Assembly (NCBI RefSeq): GCF_001517085.1
Contig: NZ_LRAC01000037.1
Span: forward strand, 124,001-188,000
From: Paenibacillus sp. DMB5
Lineage (GTDB): Bacteria > Bacillota > Bacilli > Paenibacillales > Paenibacillaceae
Reading direction: 5' to 3'
Length of the DNA: 64,000 nt
Shown here: piece after piece, positions 56,292 through 64,000 of the stretch
How the letters are laid out: every line of letters starts with the position of its first letter
How positions within the stretch are numbered: position 1 is the first letter of the stretch
The notes under the pieces: generated by a model
What the model saw: the letters and a program-made list of their open reading frames with translations, nothing else
Database searches by the model: none
Told to the model about the DNA's origin: nothing
Made by a program: the position numbers and the translations under genes

Positions 56292-57524
56292 TTATCTACC
56301 TTTTTGTTCATATACGTCAAGTGCCGCCTGGACACTAAGGCCGGGTGATAGAGTGTGCCCGTGCCGCAAAAGGGTTGCTTCAAGCGCGCCGAGCACGCGC
56401 AGCACATTATTTTCACGACAGCTGAAGCCCATCGTACCGATACGCCATATTTTACCTTTAAGCGGACCGAACGAGCTGGCGATTTCAATGCCGAAATGAT
56501 CAAGCAGCATCGTACGCACCGACTCCCCGTCTACCCCCTCCGGAATCAGCACGCAGGCCACCACCGTCAGCTTGCAATCCGGATCGCCGTATAGTGTTAG
56601 CCCCATTGCAGCAAGTCCGGCAACCAGCGCCTGTTCATGCAGGGCATGCCTCGCATGCCGCTCCTCAAGACCTTCCTCAAGCACCAGCCGCAGTCCTTCA
56701 CGGAGCGCATAGAGCATCGACGTCATCTCTGTATGGTGGTTCAGCCGCTGGGGACTCCAGTAATCCTGAAGCATTCCCAGATCAAAATAATTACTGCGCA
56801 CAGGCGGCAGTTCTCCTGCCTCAAACCTGCCTGTTCTAAGCCCGCGTTCGACCTGCTTGCGCTTCAGCAGCTTGGCTTCCGCCCGTTCATTATACGTAAC
56901 CGGAGCCATTCCCGAAGGAATCGACAGGCATTTCTGCGTCCCGCCGATGACGGCATCCAGCATCCATTCATCTGTCTCTACAGGTACGCCGCCGATGGTA
57001 GCCACAGCATCCACAATCAGCAGTACATCCTGCTCACGGCAGGCCCGCCCGATCTCGGCCAGCGGCTGCATCCGTCCCGTAGACGTTTCACCGTGAACAA
57101 TGGCCACTACATCCGGCCTGAAGCTGCGGATCGCAGAGATCACTTCCTCAGGAGCAAACACGCTACCCCATTCTTTCTCTATCGTATACACCTCAGCTCC
57201 GCACCGTTCCGCAATCTCATGCAGCAGATGGCCGAACCGGCCAAAGATCGGAATAAGCACCCGGTCGCCCGGCGCAATCAGACTGACCATCACGGCTTCA
57301 ATGCCGGAACGGGAAGTACCGTCAACCGGAAAAGCCCATTTATTGCCCGTTTTAAACAGCCCGCGCAGCATTTCCATCGTTTCATTCATAATATCCGTAA
57401 ACTCGGGATCAAACTGGCCCAGCACCGGAAAAGACATTGCCCGCAGCACCCGCGGATCAACCTCTACCGGCCCTGGAGTCATAATACACCGCAAGGACGG
57501 CGCCAAATCTTCGTACCGCTTCAT
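56292..57524 (-). CDS. pucG: (S)-ureidoglycine--glyoxylate aminotransferase type protein
   Basis: 410 residues, a class V PLP enzyme of the alanine-glyoxylate aminotransferase group. MTPGPVEVDPRVLRAMSFPV is the N-terminal signature, IVDAVATIGGVPVETDEW holds the Asp that binds the PLP nitrogen, and GGTQKCLSIPSGMAPVTYNE holds the PLP Lys. In purine breakdown PucG transfers the amino group of ureidoglycine to glyoxylate. It lies 21 bp after the allantoate amidohydrolase gene and completes the degradation started there. Confidence 0.88.
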   Translation of the reverse strand: MKRYEDLAPSLRCIMTPGPVEVDPRVLRAMSFPVLGQFDPEFTDIMNETMEMLRGLFKTGNKWAFPVDGTSRSGIEAVMVSLIAPGDRVLIPIFGRFGHLLHEIAERCGAEVYTIEKEWGSVFAPEEVISAIRSFRPDVVAIVHGETSTGRMQPLAEIGRACREQDVLLIVDAVATIGGVPVETDEWMLDAVIGGTQKCLSIPSGMAPVTYNERAEAKLLKRKQVERGLRTGRFEAGELPPVRSNYFDLGMLQDYWSPQRLNHHTEMTSMLYALREGLRLVLEEGLEERHARHALHEQALVAGLAAMGLTLYGDPDCKLTVVACVLIPEGVDGESVRTMLLDHFGIEIASSFGPLKGKIWRIGTMGFSCRENNVLRVLGALEATLLRHGHTLSPGLSVQAALDVYEQKGR

Positions 57525-57545
57525 GCAAACCTCTCCCTCTGATGT

Positions 57546-58832
57546 TCAGCTTTCTTTATAGGCCAGCTCATATAATACTGCTGTAAGCAGGTTCAGCCCG
57601 GCAGCCAGCTCATCCGGTGAAGTATACTCCTCCGGAGCGTGGCTGATGCCCGCCCGGCTCGGCACAAAGATCATAGCCGTGGGGCAAACGGGAGCAAAGA
57701 GCTGGGCATCATGGCCTGCTCCGCTCACCATACTGCGGAAGCTTCTCCCCTGTTGACGTGCTATATGCTCAAGTTGTTGATTTAATCCCGTGTCCATAGG
57801 AGCAGGAGATGTAGCCAGAGTAGCCGTATACTGCAGGGTAAGCCCCCGCTTCCCGGCAATCTCTTCGAACGCAGCCAGCAGCATGGAACAAAAATGCTCC
57901 AGCGCTTCAGCTTCACTATGCCTTATATCAAGTGTAAACTCCACCTCGCCGGGAATTACATTGGGCGTGCCCGGCACTGCTTCCAGCTTCCCGCAGGTAG
58001 CTACCAGCGGATCACCAGCCGCAATTGCCGCGTGCTCCATTGCCAGCAGCATCTCCGCAGCGCCTGCAAGCGCATCGCGGCGCAGTCCCATCGGGGTAGT
58101 GCCGGCATGGTTCGTGCTGCCGGCAACCTTTACACTATACCGCCGCTGTCCGACAATCGCCTCAACGATCCCGATCTCCAGCGCTGCCTGCTCCAGCACA
58201 ATGCCCTGCTCGATATGCAGTTCAACAAATGTGCCAATATCCTCTCTGAGCGGAATCCCCCCTGCCGCATAGTCAGTTACGGCTGAAGTCCCGCAGTCTT
58301 CCGGCCAGCGCCCCAATCCGCAGCCGGCCATAGCTGAAGCAATCGTTACTCCTGCAGAGTCAGCACAACGCTGCGCTTCACTTCCGTCATACAGCCCGGT
58401 GACATTGCCCGAGCCCCAATAGGCGAGCGGAAAGCGGCTGCCCTCCTCCTCACAGAAGGCAACGGCCTCCACTGTCCGCAGCGGCTGGCCGAAGTTCTGC
58501 CTCAAGTAGTGGAGCGCAGTAACAGCAGCAGCAATCCCGTAGGCACCGTCATATTTTCCGCCGTTCAGCACGGTATCGATATGCGAGCCCGTTAAGATAA
58601 CTTTTGCGGCCGGCTGTGAGCCTGTAAACCTTCCATAGACATTCCCCACTCCGTCCGTCCTGACCTCCATGCCAAGCGCCGCCATTCTCTCCTGCAGAAA
58701 ACGCTGCGCCTGCAGCCATTCCGGGGTGTAGAGCAGCCGGGATACGCCCGGCCCCGGAGCACTGAAGGCGGCAAGCTCCTCCAGCAGCTCCATCATCTTA
58801 AGCGCCGGGGCTTTAATCGTTGGCGCGCTCAT
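57546..58832 (-). CDS. pucF: Allantoate amidohydrolase (M20 family)
   Basis: 428 residues. Zinc motifs are VILTGSHIDTVLNGGKYDG, AVAFCEEEGSRFPLAYWGSG and ELHIEQGIVLEQA; GAGHDAQLFAPVCPTAMIFV lies near the C-terminus. It hydrolyses allantoate to ureidoglycine and ammonia (also called AllC). The start overlaps the allantoinase stop by four bases, showing translational coupling. Confidence 0.9.
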   Translation of the reverse strand: MSAPTIKAPALKMMELLEELAAFSAPGPGVSRLLYTPEWLQAQRFLQERMAALGMEVRTDGVGNVYGRFTGSQPAAKVILTGSHIDTVLNGGKYDGAYGIAAAVTALHYLRQNFGQPLRTVEAVAFCEEEGSRFPLAYWGSGNVTGLYDGSEAQRCADSAGVTIASAMAGCGLGRWPEDCGTSAVTDYAAGGIPLREDIGTFVELHIEQGIVLEQAALEIGIVEAIVGQRRYSVKVAGSTNHAGTTPMGLRRDALAGAAEMLLAMEHAAIAAGDPLVATCGKLEAVPGTPNVIPGEVEFTLDIRHSEAEALEHFCSMLLAAFEEIAGKRGLTLQYTATLATSPAPMDTGLNQQLEHIARQQGRSFRSMVSGAGHDAQLFAPVCPTAMIFVPSRAGISHAPEEYTSPDELAAGLNLLTAVLYELAYKES

Positions 58833-60223
58833 CGGGAAAACTGCCCTTCATTAACCCGCAGCCATTCACCGCCGTCTTCGGTCAGCAGCCCGTCTTCTGC
58901 GGTATACACTACTGTCCCGCGACTTATAGTTGCCGTTACTCTACAGGATAAAGTCATACCGGTATAAGGGCTGTGTTTATGACGGTACAGGAGATCCTCT
59001 GACCTCAAGGTATAGGGATGGTTCGGGTCCAGCAGGACCAGATCGGCATCCAGCCCCGGCTTGATGGAGCCTTTGCGATGGTCCAGCCCGAACCGCCGGG
59101 CCGGCTGCTCCGCCAGCAGCGCCGCAATCTGCGTGACCGGCAGTCCGCGCTTGTTCACCCCTTCGTGGAACAGCAGCTCCAGGCTGCTCTGCGCCCCGGA
59201 GATGCCGCCCCAGGCTTCAAAGAAGCTTAGGCCGGGATCAAGCTTCAGCTCCGGCGGGCAAGGGGAGTGATCCGAGGCGATCAGCTCAACCCGCCCGTCT
59301 GCCAGAACCTTCCACAGCTTCTCCTGCTCCTCCGGGCTGCGCAGCGGGGGTGCGCATTTGGCCAGTGCCCCCAGCTCCTCCAGACTGTTCTCATTCAGAA
59401 TCAGGTAATGTGGGCAGGTCTCCGCAGATACATCAAGCCCGCGGAGCTTTGCTTCATGAATCATATCAATAGCCGCCGCAGTGCTTATATGCACAAAGTG
59501 CAGCCGGCAGCCTGTGAGCTCACTGTACAGCAGCGCTCTGGACACCGCCTCAAGCTCGGCCTCTGCCGGACGGGCAGCGGCGAAATCCCGCGCGCCGGTC
59601 CGGCCGCTCCGTACAGCATCAGCGGACAGCGTAGCCGTAATGGCCTCGCTCTCCGCATGCAGCGCCAGGATGCCGCCGAAGGCGGCAATCCGCTGCATCC
59701 CCTGATACAGGGTGTCGTCATCGACCTCGCGGAACCGGCCTTCGCCTTCACCGCCGGGATTGGAGATGAATGCCTTGAAGCCGGTAACTCCGGCTGCAGC
59801 CAGCTCCTCCAGGTCCTCCAGATTGCCTGGGACCAGTCCGCCCCACAGGACATAATCGACGGCAGAATTCCCTGCTGCCGCTTCAGCCTTGAGCTGCAGC
59901 GCAGCGAGATTTACCGTAGGGGGATTGCCGTTAAGAGGCATATCCGCATAGCAGGTGCAGCCTCCGGCAGCCAGCGCCGCCGAGCCGCTGCGGAAGCCTT
60001 CCCAGTGTCCAAAGGAGGGTTCATTAAAGTGGACATGCATATCGATCATGCCGGGCAGCACATACAGCCCTTGTGCATCAATGACGCGGGTGTCAGGAAG
60101 AACCGGCAGATCCCGGCCAAGTGCAGCTATTTTCCCGTCCTTTACTGCAACATCCAGCTTGACTACTTCTCCGGGCAGTACTACATCCCCGTTCTTGATG
60201 ATAAGCTCATATGATTCCTTCAC
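58829..60223 (-). CDS. pucH: Allantoinase
   Basis: 464 residues. The cyclic-amidohydrolase motifs are MIDMHVHFNEPSFGHWEGF, TGFKAFISNPGG with the carbamylated-Lys position, LRFVH-like CRLHFVHISTAAAI and ELIASDHSPCPPELK. It opens the ring of allantoin to allantoate (also AllB). The GTG start has GGAGG nine bases upstream. It lies 36 bp after the HIU hydrolase gene. Confidence 0.92.
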   Translation of the reverse strand: MKESYELIIKNGDVVLPGEVVKLDVAVKDGKIAALGRDLPVLPDTRVIDAQGLYVLPGMIDMHVHFNEPSFGHWEGFRSGSAALAAGGCTCYADMPLNGNPPTVNLAALQLKAEAAAGNSAVDYVLWGGLVPGNLEDLEELAAAGVTGFKAFISNPGGEGEGRFREVDDDTLYQGMQRIAAFGGILALHAESEAITATLSADAVRSGRTGARDFAAARPAEAELEAVSRALLYSELTGCRLHFVHISTAAAIDMIHEAKLRGLDVSAETCPHYLILNENSLEELGALAKCAPPLRSPEEQEKLWKVLADGRVELIASDHSPCPPELKLDPGLSFFEAWGGISGAQSSLELLFHEGVNKRGLPVTQIAALLAEQPARRFGLDHRKGSIKPGLDADLVLLDPNHPYTLRSEDLLYRHKHSPYTGMTLSCRVTATISRGTVVYTAEDGLLTEDGGEWLRVNEGQFSR

Positions 60224-60259
60224 GGTCCGGCCACCTCCGCCATCGGTCTATTTATTGTG

Positions 60260-60634
60260 TCAGCTGCCCCGGTACGTGCTGTACCCTCCTGGTGCTACTA
60301 GCAGCGGAACATGATAATGCTCTGCAGTATTCGTGATATTAAACCGGAGCGGAATCTGTTCGAGAAAAAGCACCCCGGAGTCCGCTCCCGCTTCTCCCGC
60401 ACCAGCAGCAGTGCCGCGGAAATAATCCCCGGCCATAAACAGCAACTCGAAGCTGCCGGGGGTAAGCTCTTCGCCAGTCAGCAGCGGAGCATCGAGCCGC
60501 CCGTCGCTGTTCGTCACCGTTTCGCGCAGCAGCTCTCCCGCACCGCCGTCAAGCTTCCAGAGCTGGAGCGCCATCCCGGCTGCTGGACCGCCCCTTGCGA
60601 GGTCCAGCACATGGGTGGTCAGCCGCCCGCTCAT
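60260..60634 (-). CDS. pucM: 5-hydroxyisourate hydrolase
   Basis: 124 residues, a transthyretin-like protein. LTTHVLDLARGGPAAGMALQ holds the first active-site His, and the family end YSTYRGS is intact. It hydrolyses 5-hydroxyisourate, the product of uricase, to OHCU (also UraH). Its start overlaps the OHCU decarboxylase stop by four bases. Confidence 0.92.
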   Translation of the reverse strand: MSGRLTTHVLDLARGGPAAGMALQLWKLDGGAGELLRETVTNSDGRLDAPLLTGEELTPGSFELLFMAGDYFRGTAAGAGEAGADSGVLFLEQIPLRFNITNTAEHYHVPLLVAPGGYSTYRGS

Positions 60635-61164
60635 GGTGCGGACCCTTCAGGCTGCGCCAGCAGATCATGCAGCCGGAAGCCGGTGATCCGGCCGATTTGA
60701 TACAAGGCCTGCTCCCGCTCCTGTTCCAGCGGATAATGCACCCGCTCGGAAATCGCTGCAATAATGTCATCCTTGTTTTTGCCGCGGACTGCCAGAATAA
60801 ACGGAAAGCCGAACTTCTCTGTGTATGCCGCATTTAACCCTGTAAGCAATTCGAATTCTTCCGGTGTCAGCCGGTCAAGCCCCGCTCCCTGCTGCTCCGC
60901 CGCCGAATACGGGGTGACCTGCAGCCTGGTGGCCAGATCCGGGTGGGATCTCAGCAGCTCTGTAACCTGACTGTCAGGCGCGCTCCGCGCTGTCTGCAGC
61001 ATTGCACGATGCAGCTCATCGACAGAATGAAACGGAATCTGCTGATAAGTCCCCTCTGCCACCCAAGGTGAATGTTCAAAAATCCCGCCTAGCGCCGCTA
61101 CAAACTGTTCCCGGCTCATGCCGTTAATTTGCTCCAATGTTAAGGTACCTGTCTCTGCACTCAT
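60631..61164 (-). CDS. OHCU decarboxylase
   Basis: 177 residues. The helical OHCU decarboxylase fold is shown by INGMSREQFVAALGGIFEHS, FHSVDELHRAM, LRSHPDLA and FPFILAVRGKNKDDIIAAI. It makes (S)-allantoin from the HIU hydrolase product (UraD). In Bacillus subtilis this domain is fused to uricase as PucL; here it stands alone, and no uricase is in the window. A palindrome lies 40 bp upstream of the ATG. Confidence 0.9.
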   Translation of the reverse strand: MSAETGTLTLEQINGMSREQFVAALGGIFEHSPWVAEGTYQQIPFHSVDELHRAMLQTARSAPDSQVTELLRSHPDLATRLQVTPYSAAEQQGAGLDRLTPEEFELLTGLNAAYTEKFGFPFILAVRGKNKDDIIAAISERVHYPLEQEREQALYQIGRITGFRLHDLLAQPEGSAP

Positions 61165-61203
61165 ACTTTATCCCCGCTTTCTGTAGTCTTACTAACTGTG
61201 CAA

Positions 61204-61220
61204 TGATATTTCTCATATCA
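61204..61220. promoter_or_regulatory. Candidate operator of the purine operon
   Basis: TGATAT-TTCTC-ATATCA is a perfect six-base inverted repeat in the 165-bp space between the transporter and OHCU decarboxylase genes, 40 bp before the latter's start. It could bind a PucR-like or other regulator; no regulator gene is in the window. Confidence 0.4.
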
Positions 61221-61230
61221 CTTTAAGGGT

Positions 61231-61287
61231 AAAAAAAGTCCATTTACTGTATTCAACCGGTCAGAAGTTCGAACGACAATAAATGGA
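61231..61287 (-). terminator. Possible terminator of the nucleoside transporter operon
   Basis: On the minus strand TCCATTTA pairs with TAAATGGA over a 40-base loop and is followed by seven T. It sits between the transporter and the degradation genes, so these may be separate transcripts. Confidence 0.5.
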
Positions 61288-61328
61288 TTTCAATGATTAT
61301 AACAGATAATCAGGCAAAGCTTCTTTGG

Positions 61329-62256
61329 TTAGAACCGCTGTTCGCGGATGTAAGGTGTCCCCAGTGACTCCGGAGTGCCCGAAGGCTTGTTGCGGTTACG
61401 GTAACGAGATACATCAGTACCAGGATGGTTACGACATAAGGAATCATTTTAAGGAAGTAGGACGGAATCACGCTGCCAAGCAGCTGGATGCGGAATCCGA
61501 GTGAGTCCAGCGCACCGAAGAAGTAGGCGCAGAAAAGCGCGCGCAGCGGATTCCATCTGGCAAAGATGACGAGTCCGACGGCAATCCAGCCGACGGCCGC
61601 GTCAGGCCTTCATTCCAGGTCGGCGCGTAGGCCAGCACCATATCAGCTCCGGCAAGCCCAATCAGTGCAGCCCCTGCAGTAACATAGCTGTAGCGGATCA
61701 GCTGCACCCGGATGCCCATTACATCCGCTGTCGCCGGATTATCCCCGACAGCCCGCAGATGCAGCCCCCAGGAGGTATGATGAATGAGCAGATGCAGCAC
61801 CAGTACCAGCAGCAGGCTGAACCAGGTCAAATAATCCAGCCGTCCAAAAATATCCCCGATTACCGGGATTCCCTGAAGCCAGGTTAGATTAAGCTTGGGT
61901 GAAGTCCCCGGCAGGGGCAGGCCGCTGATGGACTTGCCTAGATAGGCGCTGAGCCCGCTGCCGAACAGCGTCATTGCCAGCCCCGACATCGTCTGGTTTG
62001 CCCTCAGCGTCACGCATAGGAACGAATGCACCATGCCAAGCACCGCTGTCACGGCAATAGCTGCAAGCAAGGCCAGCAGCAGATTGCCGCTGCGGATGTA
62101 TACGATGCAGGTAGTCACCGCCCCCATCAGCATCAGCCCTTCCGCACCCAGCTGGATGATGCCCGCCCGCTCATTCAGGATACCGCCAAGTGTAGCCAGC
62201 AGCAGCGGGGTTCCGGCGGAAATGGCTGCTATCAATAACTGTGTAGTGAAATCCAT
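61329..62256 (-). CDS. nupQ: Nucleoside ABC transporter permease, NupQ/BmpC-like, two frameshifts
   Basis: About 309 residues with eight or so membrane spans. ISAGTPLLLATLGGILNERAG and IIQLGAEGLMLMGAVTTCIV are family hallmarks, and LRAVGDNPATADVMGI the coupling loop. The frame is lost near 61600 and again near 61395. One added base at each gives a normal continuation (TAAVGWIAVGLVIFARWNPL and NKPSGTPESLGTPYIREQRF) to a stop at 61329. Together with the genes at 62287 and 63405 it imports nucleosides or purines, which suits the catabolic genes downstream. Confidence 0.85.
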
Positions 62257-62286
62257 AGTCTAACTCCCTTCTCTCTAAAGCGCCGC

Positions 62287-63408
62287 CTAAGCGCTCCGGC
62301 GTATGCGGAAACGGTGAATCATATCGCCGGCAATCAGGAAGAACAGGATCGAGCCCTGCAGCATTTCTGAAATAGACGAGGGCAATCCGATGGTTTGCAC
62401 GCTGTAGCCGCCGACAATCAGACCGCCGAACAGGACGGAGGTAACGATCAGGCCGAGCGGATTCAGCTTGGCAAGCCAGGCGACGATGATTGCGGTGTAG
62501 CCGTAGCCGGGCGAGATACCCTGCATCAGCTTGTGGGTTACCCCGGAGACCTCAGCCATGCCGGCAATACCCGCCAGCCCTCCGCTGATCAGCATCACGA
62601 TGATAATATGCTTCTTGATATGAATGCCTGCATAACGTGCAGCAGTCGGATTGGCTCCGATCAGCCGGAGCTCATAGCCCCAGCGGGTAAATTTGACCAT
62701 CAGGAAGTAGATAAATACAGCGATCAGCCCAAAGATCAGACCGATATGCAATCTTGTCGATCCCAGAACCGGCAGCGACTGTGCAGCCGTAAACATCGGC
62801 GATCCCGGGAAATTGAAGCCCGCAGGATCTTTCCACGGACCAAATACCACATAGTCGAGTGCCAGCAGCGCCACATAATTCAGCATCAGCGAGGTAATCA
62901 GCTCATTTACACCGAAATGCGTGCGCGGGATAGCTGTCATCAGGCCCCAGAGTGCACCTGCAGCCGTACCAAAAATCAGCATCAGCGTAATGGCCCAGAA
63001 AGACGGCAGATCAGGAAAATAGATCGTCACCGCCGTTGCAGCCATCGCGCCGACGGTAAGCTGCCCCTCCGCTCCGATATTCCATACGGAAATCCGGTAG
63101 GCTACAGCGATACCGAGGCCGCACAGCAGCAGCGGAATTGCTTTTACCATCGTCTCCGTGAAGCCGTAGGAGGTGCCAAAGGCACCGCGGAACATTTTCT
63201 CATAGACTGTCACCGGATTCATCCCGTTTGCAGCGATAAAGATGGCACACAGCAGCAGCGCCAGAATTACGGACAGAACCGGAGACCACCACGGGGAGCG
63301 GGTACGGCTTGAATCGTATTCCAGCCGCAGCCCGAAACGTTTGCCGGACTTGGCCGGAAGCGGCTCCAGAACTGCCGCCGCCGTATTGCCTGTATTTTTT
63401 GGACTCAT
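62287..63408 (-). CDS. nupP: Nucleoside ABC transporter permease, NupP/BmpB-like
   Basis: 373 residues with about nine membrane spans: WWSPVLSVILALLLCAIFIA, YRISVWNIGAEGQLTVGAMA, and LRLIGANPTAARYAGIHIKK as the coupling loop. A 40-residue cytoplasmic N-terminus precedes the spans. It pairs with the permease at 61329 and overlaps the ATPase gene by four bases. Substrates of the family are guanosine-type nucleosides and other purines. Confidence 0.9.
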   Translation of the reverse strand: MSPKNTGNTAAAVLEPLPAKSGKRFGLRLEYDSSRTRSPWWSPVLSVILALLLCAIFIAANGMNPVTVYEKMFRGAFGTSYGFTETMVKAIPLLLCGLGIAVAYRISVWNIGAEGQLTVGAMAATAVTIYFPDLPSFWAITLMLIFGTAAGALWGLMTAIPRTHFGVNELITSLMLNYVALLALDYVVFGPWKDPAGFNFPGSPMFTAAQSLPVLGSTRLHIGLIFGLIAVFIYFLMVKFTRWGYELRLIGANPTAARYAGIHIKKHIIIVMLISGGLAGIAGMAEVSGVTHKLMQGISPGYGYTAIIVAWLAKLNPLGLIVTSVLFGGLIVGGYSVQTIGLPSSISEMLQGSILFFLIAGDMIHRFRIRRSA

Positions 63409-64000
63409 ACCGCACTGCCCTCCCTGTGCCGGATTCCGGCCATCATCAGACCAATCTGTTCCCTGTCGGCATGCTCATGATCGCTTTCGCCGATGATTGC
63501 GCCGTTGTATATAACCAAGATCCGGTCAGACAGCTGCAACAGCTCATCCAGATCCTCTGAGATCAGCAGCACGCCGCTGCCGGAGCTCCGCAGCTCCATC
63601 AGCAGCTCATGTACACCCGCAGTAGCTCCCACATCAAGCCCTTGTGTAGGGTGGACGGCAACCATCAGCTTGGGCTTATGGCTGACCTCACGGGCGAACA
63701 GCAATTTCTGCTGATTGCCGCCGGATAACTGCTGCACAGGAGTATCAAGTTCGGGCGTCTTGACGTCAAAACGCTGCACCAGCTCCTGTGACCACAGACG
63801 GTTCTTCGCCGCCTTCAGAATACCAAATTTGGAGTGTTCCTCCGTGCGGTAGGATTTGAAGAGCAGATTATCAACCGAACCCAGCCGGCCGGCCAGACCG
63901 CTCTTCATACGGTTCTCCGGCACATGGGAAATCCCCGCATCAATGGCGCCGCGGACCGAGGCTGTTTTTACCCGGCTGCCATCAAAAATAATCTCCCCGT
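63405..64000 (-). CDS. nupO: Nucleoside ABC transporter ATP-binding protein, NupO-like, partial
   Basis: The C-terminal 198 codons are inside the window; the frame is open to the right edge. QLSGGNQQKLLFAREVSHKP is the signature of the second nucleotide-binding domain, and the Walker B region reads LMVAVHPTQGLDVGA, the degenerate form usual for the sugar and nucleoside ATPases with two fused domains. LLISEDLDELLQLSDRI is the switch region. The missing part should hold the first domain and the Walker A motif. Confidence 0.88.
   Translation of the reverse strand, partial: GEIIFDGSRVKTASVRGAIDAGISHVPENRMKSGLAGRLGSVDNLLFKSYRTEEHSKFGILKAAKNRLWSQELVQRFDVKTPELDTPVQQLSGGNQQKLLFAREVSHKPKLMVAVHPTQGLDVGATAGVHELLMELRSSGSGVLLISEDLDELLQLSDRILVIYNGAIIGESDHEHADREQIGLMMAGIRHREGSAV

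Overview
The window looks like chromosomal DNA from a Paenibacillus-type Gram-positive bacterium. The grounds are moderate to high GC, AGGAGG-type ribosome binding sites with frequent TTG and GTG starts, a wealth of glycosidases with AraC regulators, a YhaM-type exoribonuclease, lipoprotein solute-binding proteins, and Bacillus-like operons for S-alkylcysteine salvage and purine breakdown. No rRNA, tRNA, phage, transposase or CRISPR array was seen.

Layout. 0-20 kb is carbohydrate use: a GH2 glycosidase with a DUF5107/TPR protein, an orphan sugar-binding lipoprotein, three AraC regulators, two GH43 enzymes, a ThuA/Gfo-Idh-MocA pair, and a LacI repressor divergent from a GH1 6-phospho-beta-glucosidase. 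20-32 kb is mixed: a HAD phosphatase, a DUF2339/DUF3999 membrane pair, a MerR regulator, a methyltransferase, a transglutaminase-like secreted protein, a CPBP protease, an HD hydrolase and pspC-pspA. 32.7-44.2 kb is one long minus-strand operon resembling ytlI-ytmI-tcyJKLMN-ytmO-ytnJ-ytnL of Bacillus subtilis. It imports and degrades S-modified cysteines: N-acetylation, monooxygenation by two flavin enzymes, deacetylation by two M20 enzymes. It also carries a sarcosine-oxidase-like flavoenzyme and a DinB-fold protein. 44.5-54 kb holds a TerD-VWA fusion, an exonuclease, YhaM, a secreted protein with three flavinylation motifs, a ferrochelatase and an IDEAL-domain protein. 54.3-64 kb is a purine catabolism cluster (adenine deaminase, ureidoglycine aminotransferase, allantoate amidohydrolase, allantoinase, HIU hydrolase, OHCU decarboxylase) with a nucleoside ABC transporter that runs off the right edge.

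Two window-wide patterns stand out. First, at least twelve genes or gene parts are broken at a point where restoring one missing base rejoins a conserved reading frame. This suggests base-deletion errors in the assembly more than gene decay. Second, the larger intergenic spaces carry short palindromic motifs in fixed arrays. Three separate islands (16681-16866, 32139-32323, 54073-54262) each hold four roughly 25-bp units in the order forward, forward, reverse, reverse, with starts spaced about 50/60/50 bp, although the motif differs between islands. A separate 100-bp two-hairpin repeat occurs twice (5666-5763, 29846-29946).
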